From assembly GCA_964497185.1 (NCBI GenBank), contig CAZCBX010000004.1, positions 62,001 through 126,000 on the forward strand: a stretch of DNA of 64,000 nt, written 5' to 3'. Source of the stretch: CAZCBX01 sp964497185 (GTDB lineage Bacteria > Bdellovibrionota_G > JALEGL01 > JAGRMV01). Made by a program: the position numbers and the translations under genes. Shown piece after piece: positions 58,967 to 64,000 of this stretch. Under the pieces are notes generated by a model that was not told the DNA's origin, searched no databases, and was given only the letters and a program-made list of their open reading frames with translations. Numbering within the stretch: the stretch's first letter is position 1; each line of letters opens with the position of its first letter.

Positions 58967-59030
58967 AGCTTTTTGGGCTTGTGCTCGCTAGTCCTCGCTT
59001 CGCTGCGGAGACGTTCATGCGTAAGCCCCA
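58967..59030. repeat. Dispersed palindrome, copy 4 (right arm decayed)
   Basis: The left arm (58967-58984) is identical to that of copy 3. The core (58985-59016) is in the forward orientation and matches copy 1 with one base changed. The right arm pairs only weakly (GCGTAAGCCC against GGGCTTGTGC), so this copy looks degenerate. It lies in the 246-base spacer before gcvT. Confidence 0.65.
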
Positions 59031-59143
59031 TAGGCCCCACGGTTTTTTCAAATTATTTCAATATTTTATTCCCGAATTAGCCATCCATATACCAGAATCT
59101 TTTTTCATATCATTTTTTACGCCCCATGATATTGATCTTGCCC

Positions 59144-60238
59144 ATGACTGGTTTAAAAACTCCTCTGTTTGAAGCTCATCTGCGGGCAGGTGCCACGATG
59201 GTTGATTTTGCTGGCTGGCAAATGCCCATTCAATATGCGGGCATTATGAAAGAACATCAGCAAGTGCGCAACTCGGTTGGGTTGTTTGATGTTTCTCATA
59301 TGGGAGAAATTGAAATTGTGGGTCCTGGCGCTTTGTTGTTCTGTCAGAAGGTTTCCACCAATGACGTCTCCAAACTCAAACCTGGTAAAGTACAATATAG
59401 CTGTATCCTCAATGAAGAGGGTGGCATCATCGACGATTGCACTTTGTATATGTTTCACAAAGAGCATTACATGTTTGTGGTCAACGCATCCCGAAAAGAA
59501 CATGTTTACAACTGGTTGCTGCTCCAGCAAGAATTTGAAGTGGAAGTGGTAGACCGTAGCGCCGATTATGGACTGATCGCAGTGCAAGGCAAGAACGCCT
59601 CGCCGTTGGTCTCTAAATTAATCAATCGAAATGTGGGGTCCATTGCATATTACGAATTTCAAATTTGCCAGGTTATGGAAGCTGGCGTGATTGTATCGAG
59701 AACCGGGTACTCAGGCGAAGATGGATTTGAGTTGTATATTCCCAAGGCCACGGTTGAAAAGGTATGGGAGTATTTTTTAGAAGAAGGTAAAGCATATGAC
59801 ATCCAGCCCATCGGTCTTGGCGCGCGCGACACTCTGCGATTGGAAATGGGTTACCGGCTTTACGGGGCAGACATGAATGAAAAAACCACACCCATGGCTG
59901 CAGGATTGTCCTGGATTGTGGACATGGACAAAGGCCACTTTATCGGTCGCAATGCCCTCAAAGCGTATCAGGAAAAAAAGGGCCTTAGCCGCGTTATTGG
60001 TTTGGAACTTCTGGCGCGCGGGATTCCTCGGCCTCATTGCAAGGTGTTTCAAGAAGATACGCAGGTGGGAGAAATCACCAGTGGCAGTTTTTCACCCACA
60101 CTATCCAAAGGCATCGCGCTGGCCATGCTGCCCAAACGCATTAAAGTGGGGCAAGTGGTAGACGTGGATGTGCGGGGTAAAAAAATTCCGGCCAAAGTGG
60201 TCAAACCCCCTTTTGTTAAACCGGCGGTGCTAAAATAA
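59144..60238 (+). CDS. gcvT: Glycine cleavage system T protein (aminomethyltransferase)
   Basis: 364 residues from the ATG at 59144; an in-frame ATG at 59126 would add six residues. Typical segments are LFEAHLRAGATMVDFAGWQMPIQY, VGLFDVSHMGEIEI, VQYSCILNEEGGIIDDCTLY, RTGYSGEDGFELYIP and GLGARDTLRLEMGYRLYG. It moves the aminomethyl group from the H-protein to tetrahydrofolate. It leads the gcv cluster. No glycine riboswitch is visible upstream, and no ribosome binding site precedes the ATG. Confidence 0.96.
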   Translation: MTGLKTPLFEAHLRAGATMVDFAGWQMPIQYAGIMKEHQQVRNSVGLFDVSHMGEIEIVGPGALLFCQKVSTNDVSKLKPGKVQYSCILNEEGGIIDDCTLYMFHKEHYMFVVNASRKEHVYNWLLLQQEFEVEVVDRSADYGLIAVQGKNASPLVSKLINRNVGSIAYYEFQICQVMEAGVIVSRTGYSGEDGFELYIPKATVEKVWEYFLEEGKAYDIQPIGLGARDTLRLEMGYRLYGADMNEKTTPMAAGLSWIVDMDKGHFIGRNALKAYQEKKGLSRVIGLELLARGIPRPHCKVFQEDTQVGEITSGSFSPTLSKGIALAMLPKRIKVGQVVDVDVRGKKIPAKVVKPPFVKPAVLK

Positions 60239-60318
60239 GATGAAGTTGGTTTGCGCATGTTGAAAACCCGTGTTAAATCATGCATGGAACCGATCAAATG
60301 CTATAAAAAGGAGTAAGC

Positions 60319-60714
60319 ATGGAACTTCCCCAAAACCTACGATACAGCAAAGAACATGAGTGGATTGAACTCATCGACGATGGCAAAACAGCAAAAATTG
60401 GCATCACAGAATATGCGCAAGAAAAATTGGGAGACGTGGTGCACATTGAGCTTCCAGAAGAGGGCGACTCATTTAAAGCGCAAGAAAGTTTTGGCAGCGT
60501 AGAATCGGTTAAAGCAGTGTCAGATGTTTACACACCCGTGGACGGCGCCATTAAAGAAGTCAATGAAACCTTGTTGGACACACCTGAGTTGATCAACGAT
60601 GATCCCTACGGCGAGGGATGGATGATTTTGGTGGAAGTCAGCGATGCTTCAGGGCTTGAAAAATTGATGAACGCGGATGACTACCAAGCATTTTTAGAAG
60701 ACGACGATTCATAA
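60319..60714 (+). CDS. gcvH: Glycine cleavage system H protein
   Basis: 131 residues. The lipoylation site is Lys65 in GSVESVKAVSDVYTPVDG, flanked by GDVVHIELPEEGD and the C-terminal helix. A strong AAAAGGAG site sits before the ATG. The lipoyl arm shuttles the aminomethyl group between P and T proteins. It lies 80 bases after gcvT. Confidence 0.97.
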   Translation: MELPQNLRYSKEHEWIELIDDGKTAKIGITEYAQEKLGDVVHIELPEEGDSFKAQESFGSVESVKAVSDVYTPVDGAIKEVNETLLDTPELINDDPYGEGWMILVEVSDASGLEKLMNADDYQAFLEDDDS

Positions 60715-60747
60715 TTTAGTATTCACCCACTTACGAACGGACCACCA

Positions 60748-62082
60748 GTGCGGTACATTCCCTTAACCCAAGAAGATCAGCAAGAAATGTTGCAAGACAT
60801 TGGCGTGCAGGATGTTCAAGACCTGTTTTCGGACATTCCTTCACACATTCGTCGTGGACCCATGACAAGCTTGCCTCATGCAAAATCAGAATTGGAACTG
60901 CGCGAATTTTTTGCACAGCTGGGTGATGAAAATACCATCAACCGCCAATGGAAAAATTTTCAAGGTGGGGGGTGTTATGAGCACTACATTCCAAGCGTGG
61001 TCAATGCTTTGGCTTCTCGTGGAGAGTTTGTAACGGCTTATACACCGTACCAAGCAGAAATCAGTCAAGGCACCCTGCAAGCGATTTTCGAATTTCAATC
61101 GATGGTGGCCAATTTGTATGGCATGGAAGTCTCCAATGCCTCCATGTACGAGGGCGCATCAAGCGCGGCAGAAGCAGTGTTAATGGCGATGCGCGTGAGC
61201 CGCGGCAAACATATTTATGTTTCCCAAGCCATTCATCCGGATTACCGAAAAACCATCGAAGCTTATGTTTCGGATTACGATGTTGTGGTGCACGATTTGC
61301 CCATCAACGAACAAGGACAAACCCAAACCACCGAGCTCGAAGAAAAAACAGCCTGTGTGGTGGTGGCGCAGCCCAATTTTTATGGCGTCATCGAAGATTT
61401 AAGCAAGTATCAAGACTTAACCCAAGACAGCAAAGCCATGTTCATTGTGCTGAATCAGGAAGCCTTGGCGTTTGGTTTGGTTCCACCACCGGGGGAATTT
61501 GGGGCCGACATCGTGGCCGGGGAAGGGCAATCGCTTGGCAACGAAATGAACTTTGGCGGCCCGCACGTAGGTTTGTTTGCCACCCGAAGCCAATACGTGC
61601 GTCAAATGCCTGGCCGTTTGGTGGGCAAAACCGTCGACGCCGATGGCAAGCCAGGGTACGTTTTAACCTTGTCTACACGCGAACAACACATTCGTCGCGA
61701 CAAAGCCACGTCCAATATTTGCACCAACAATTCTTTGTGCGCTTTAAAGGCCACTATTTATATGGCCAGTGTGGGTGAACGCGGCATGCGTGAATTGGCT
61801 TTAAAAAATTATCACCTTGCGCATCAGCTTGAGCAAATGTTGACTGCGTTGCCAGGGGTTGACCGTCGATACAAAGGCGATTTTTTTAACGAGTTTGTTG
61901 TTGCCTTACCCATGGATGCCAGTGTGCTGCTCAAACACCTTCAAACCCAGAAAATTTTGGGTGGGGTGGAATTAAGCCGCTTGGGCTATGGAAAAGAAAA
62001 CGAGTTGTTGGTCACGGTCACTGAAACCAAGCATGTTCAAGACCTTCAGGCGTTTGCCAGTGCAGTACAGGAGGCATTGTGA
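60748..62082 (+). CDS. gcvPA: Glycine dehydrogenase (decarboxylating) subunit 1
   Basis: 444 residues starting at GTG (60748). The start MRYIPLTQEDQQEMLQDIGV matches the family, as do LGAGCYEHYIPS-like GGGCYEHYIPSVV, YQAEISQGTLQAIFEFQSMV and ASMYEGASSAAEA. It is the N-terminal half of the P-protein, split from subunit 2 as in Bacillus, Thermus and many deltaproteobacteria. It overlaps gcvPB by 4 bases. The subunit lacks the PLP lysine, which is in subunit 2. Confidence 0.95.
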   Translation: MRYIPLTQEDQQEMLQDIGVQDVQDLFSDIPSHIRRGPMTSLPHAKSELELREFFAQLGDENTINRQWKNFQGGGCYEHYIPSVVNALASRGEFVTAYTPYQAEISQGTLQAIFEFQSMVANLYGMEVSNASMYEGASSAAEAVLMAMRVSRGKHIYVSQAIHPDYRKTIEAYVSDYDVVVHDLPINEQGQTQTTELEEKTACVVVAQPNFYGVIEDLSKYQDLTQDSKAMFIVLNQEALAFGLVPPPGEFGADIVAGEGQSLGNEMNFGGPHVGLFATRSQYVRQMPGRLVGKTVDADGKPGYVLTLSTREQHIRRDKATSNICTNNSLCALKATIYMASVGERGMRELALKNYHLAHQLEQMLTALPGVDRRYKGDFFNEFVVALPMDASVLLKHLQTQKILGGVELSRLGYGKENELLVTVTETKHVQDLQAFASAVQEAL

Positions 62083-63554
62083 GTCAAACATGGGAAGTGC
62101 AGCGTGGCTACCAGCCAGTGGCGGATCTTTTGCAAGAAACCCGCAGCACAGAGCACACACAAACCAACGAGTACGTACCCAACCAAACCTTGGAAGAAGC
62201 ACCCTCATGGGCGCGCAAACAAATTGATGGTTTTCCACAACTCTCTGAATTTGAAGTGGTGCGGCATTTTACCAAATTGTCGCAACTCAATCACTCCATT
62301 GATGGGGGCATGTACCCATTGGGATCTTGTACGATGAAATACAATCCCAAAATCAACGAGGAAGTGGCCGCAAGTCCAGATTTTACCCATGTGCATCCCT
62401 ATACGCCCAATCATTTATGTCAGGGTAGCCTGCGTTTGATGTACCTTTTGCAAGAAACGCTCAAAGAAGTCACAGGTATGAAAGGGTGCAGTTTGCATCC
62501 CGCAGCCGGTGCGCAAGGCGAGCTTGTAGGGGTGAAAATGATCCGCGCCTATCACCAAGACAAAGCCCAGGATCATAAAAAAGTGGTGCTTGTTCCCGAT
62601 TCAGCCCACGGCACCAATCCAGCCAGTGCCGCTTTAAGCGGCTTTTCAGTTCGAACCCTTCAGTCCAATGACCAGGGCATCATTACACTCGATGAAGTCA
62701 AAGACAAAATGTCGGATGATGTTGCTGCGATCATGATCACGGTACCCAACACCTTGGGCATCTTTGAAAAAGAAATTCATGAAATCGCCCAATTCATGCA
62801 TGACCACGATGCGCTTTTGTATTGCGACGGCGCCAACCTCAACGCCATGGTGGGGCAAGTTGATATTTACAAGATGGGCGTGGATGTGATGCACATCAAT
62901 TTGCATAAAACTTTTTCTACCCCCCATGGAGGGGGTGGCCCTGGTTCTGGACCCGTGGTGGTATCGGAACGTCTATTGCCTTACCTTCCCACACCTCTGG
63001 TCGCTCAGGATGAAAAAGGTGTATACGTATTAAAAGATATTGAAAAAACAGTGGGCAAGTACCGAGGGTTTTACGGCAACTTTGGTATGTTCGTGCGTGC
63101 CCTCTGTTACATATATGCCTTTGGCCAAGAAAAACTGGCCAGCATGAGTGAAACAGCGGTGCTCAATGCCAACTACATCAAAACCAAGCTCACGCCTTAT
63201 TACGACTTGCCTTACACCAGCAAGACCCTGCATGAAGTGGTGTTTAGCGATAAATGGCAGCAAAAAACCAATAAAGTCAAAACCATGGATATCGCCAAAC
63301 GGTTGATGGATTTTGGGTACCACCCCCCAACGGTTTATTTTCCGCTGGTGGTGGAAGGGGCGCTCATGATCGAGCCAACCGAGTCTGAATCCAAACAAGA
63401 ACTGGACCGGTTTATTGCAACGATGATCCACATTGCTCAGGAGTGTAAAGATCACCCAGATCAAGTCAAAACGGCACCCCACAACACAGGCCTGCGCCGG
63501 CTGGATGAAACCCAAGCAGCACGAAACCCCATTCTTACTTGGAATGACCTATAA
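62079..63554 (+). CDS. gcvPB: Glycine dehydrogenase (decarboxylating) subunit 2
   Basis: 491 residues. The PLP-binding Lys277 is in HINLHKTFSTPHGGGGPGSGP. Other marks are MYPLGSCTMKYNPKINEE, VHPYTPNHLCQGSL, SLHPAAGAQGELVG and DSAHGTNPASAALSGF. With gcvPA it decarboxylates glycine and loads the methylamine onto GcvH. The start overlaps gcvPA. It is the last enzyme gene of the gcv cluster. Confidence 0.96.
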   Translation: MSQTWEVQRGYQPVADLLQETRSTEHTQTNEYVPNQTLEEAPSWARKQIDGFPQLSEFEVVRHFTKLSQLNHSIDGGMYPLGSCTMKYNPKINEEVAASPDFTHVHPYTPNHLCQGSLRLMYLLQETLKEVTGMKGCSLHPAAGAQGELVGVKMIRAYHQDKAQDHKKVVLVPDSAHGTNPASAALSGFSVRTLQSNDQGIITLDEVKDKMSDDVAAIMITVPNTLGIFEKEIHEIAQFMHDHDALLYCDGANLNAMVGQVDIYKMGVDVMHINLHKTFSTPHGGGGPGSGPVVVSERLLPYLPTPLVAQDEKGVYVLKDIEKTVGKYRGFYGNFGMFVRALCYIYAFGQEKLASMSETAVLNANYIKTKLTPYYDLPYTSKTLHEVVFSDKWQQKTNKVKTMDIAKRLMDFGYHPPTVYFPLVVEGALMIEPTESESKQELDRFIATMIHIAQECKDHPDQVKTAPHNTGLRRLDETQAARNPILTWNDL

Positions 63555-63573
63555 ACACACAAAGGAAACCTTT

Positions 63574-64000
63574 ATGAAAACATGGTTCTGGATATTATGC
63601 GTGGTGGCCCTTCAGCCTGTAGTTTGGGCAGACCCAAGCATTATGTTCAATGGCAAAACCGTTCATTGCAAAGGCGGCGTGCAAATTCAAAACGGCCAGC
63701 TTCACTGCGACATGGTGCCTTCCAAAGACAATCAAGACAACACAATAAAGAAATCTGTGGCTGAAAGTCAAAAGCAAGACTGCGGCGAAGACGAAACGAC
63801 CATCGTTCATAAAAACGGGGGTGGCCAAGTCTCCACAAAAGCCGATGTGGATAAAAAAGCCTGGGTGGGCAAAGATGCCATTGTGTGTGGTGAAAGCATC
63901 GTCAGTCGTGCCGTTCGCTTGGAAGGCAAAACGCGCATATCGGGCGCCGCCAAAATTCATGGCAACAGCAAAATTTATGATTCGACCATCGGCGGCGCCA
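63574..64000 (+). CDS. Secreted protein with hexapeptide-like repeats (partial)
   Basis: 142 codons are visible before the window ends. AAAGGAAACCTTT precedes the ATG. There is a signal peptide (MKTWFWILCVVALQPVVWA), a mature start DPSIMFNGKTVHCKGG with cysteines, then from about residue 95 a series VGKDAIVCGES, IVSRAVRLEG, KTRISGAAKIHG, NSKIYDSTIGGA that reads as left-handed beta-helix hexapeptide turns. Such repeats usually lie in acyltransferases or structural coats; a secreted one is unusual. The C-terminal part is missing, so no more can be said. Confidence 0.65.
   Translation, partial: MKTWFWILCVVALQPVVWADPSIMFNGKTVHCKGGVQIQNGQLHCDMVPSKDNQDNTIKKSVAESQKQDCGEDETTIVHKNGGGQVSTKADVDKKAWVGKDAIVCGESIVSRAVRLEGKTRISGAAKIHGNSKIYDSTIGGA

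Noticed and set aside
29492..59030. Integron attC sites
   Set aside because: The core lacks the attC R and L box motifs, and no gene cassettes or integron integrase lie nearby.
58898..59143. Glycine riboswitch upstream of gcvT
   Set aside because: I searched for the tandem aptamer core and found none. The region holds a decayed palindrome and A/T-rich sequence.

Overview
The window comes from a Gram-negative, outer-membrane bacterium that looks like a member of the former Deltaproteobacteria (Myxococcota/Bdellovibrionota-type). The signs are an AgmX/GltG-type TonB-like protein in an operon of TPR lipoproteins and outer-membrane barrels, a YfgM/BamB-like envelope pair, a split glycine decarboxylase (gcvPA/gcvPB), the ftsH-cdaA-cdaR-glmM-pdxJ-tsaE order, and many small lipoproteins. 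Base composition looks even across the genes, and there is no phage, plasmid or CRISPR signal. A 100-base run of N at 5451-5550 shows that this is a draft scaffold.

Layout. 1-1072: a sulfide/persulfide detoxification divergon (MBL hydrolase and rhodanese against an ArsR repressor, with a palindromic operator between them). 1137-5018: a PEGA-domain protein, then a YfgM-like, barrel and BamB-like operon. 5071-6300: a decayed tRNA copy, an intact tRNA-Met(CAT), and tandem 292-bp units built from the tRNA 3' end, a 25-bp-arm palindrome and a three-hairpin element. 6352-9152: mtaD and pgi. 9241-18389: a seven-gene Glt/Agl-like envelope machine on the minus strand. 18495-28804: tilS, ftsH, the c-di-AMP synthase pair cdaA/cdaR, glmM, pdxJ, tsaE, lysC, a probable small RNA, a ComEA-like gene and mnmA. 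28820-33205: nadD, then mtaB-rnc-der. 33214-41178: lipoproteins, pepA, a CPBP protease with rsmI, three tandem lipoproteins and rng. 41559-47983: an A-type Fe-S carrier, a phosphatase, a tiny Thx-like protein, a hydrolase, a CADD-type enzyme, uvrC and comEC. 48060-53808: a TA-flanked MITE, an M23 protein, YdcH, a glutaminyl-cyclase-like lipoprotein, asd and truA. 54193-64000: a TAM41-like protein coupled to a diguanylate cyclase, maf-yggS, divIVA, folD and the complete gcvT-gcvH-gcvPA-gcvPB set.

The most unusual content is non-coding. A dispersed palindrome family keeps its loop sequence while its arms differ from copy to copy and yet stay complementary. In the tRNA array, a hairpin capped by a GNRA loop recurs between the same flanks with a different stem sequence. 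Both patterns suggest selection on, or copying through, the folded form. Among proteins, the TAM41-like protein, the CADD-like enzyme with all the catalytic residues I can recall, and the Glt-like operon stand out. Several genes have a -10 box placed so that the mRNA would be leaderless or nearly so.

All family calls are made by eye from motifs. No similarity search was run, so functions of hypothetical proteins are left open.
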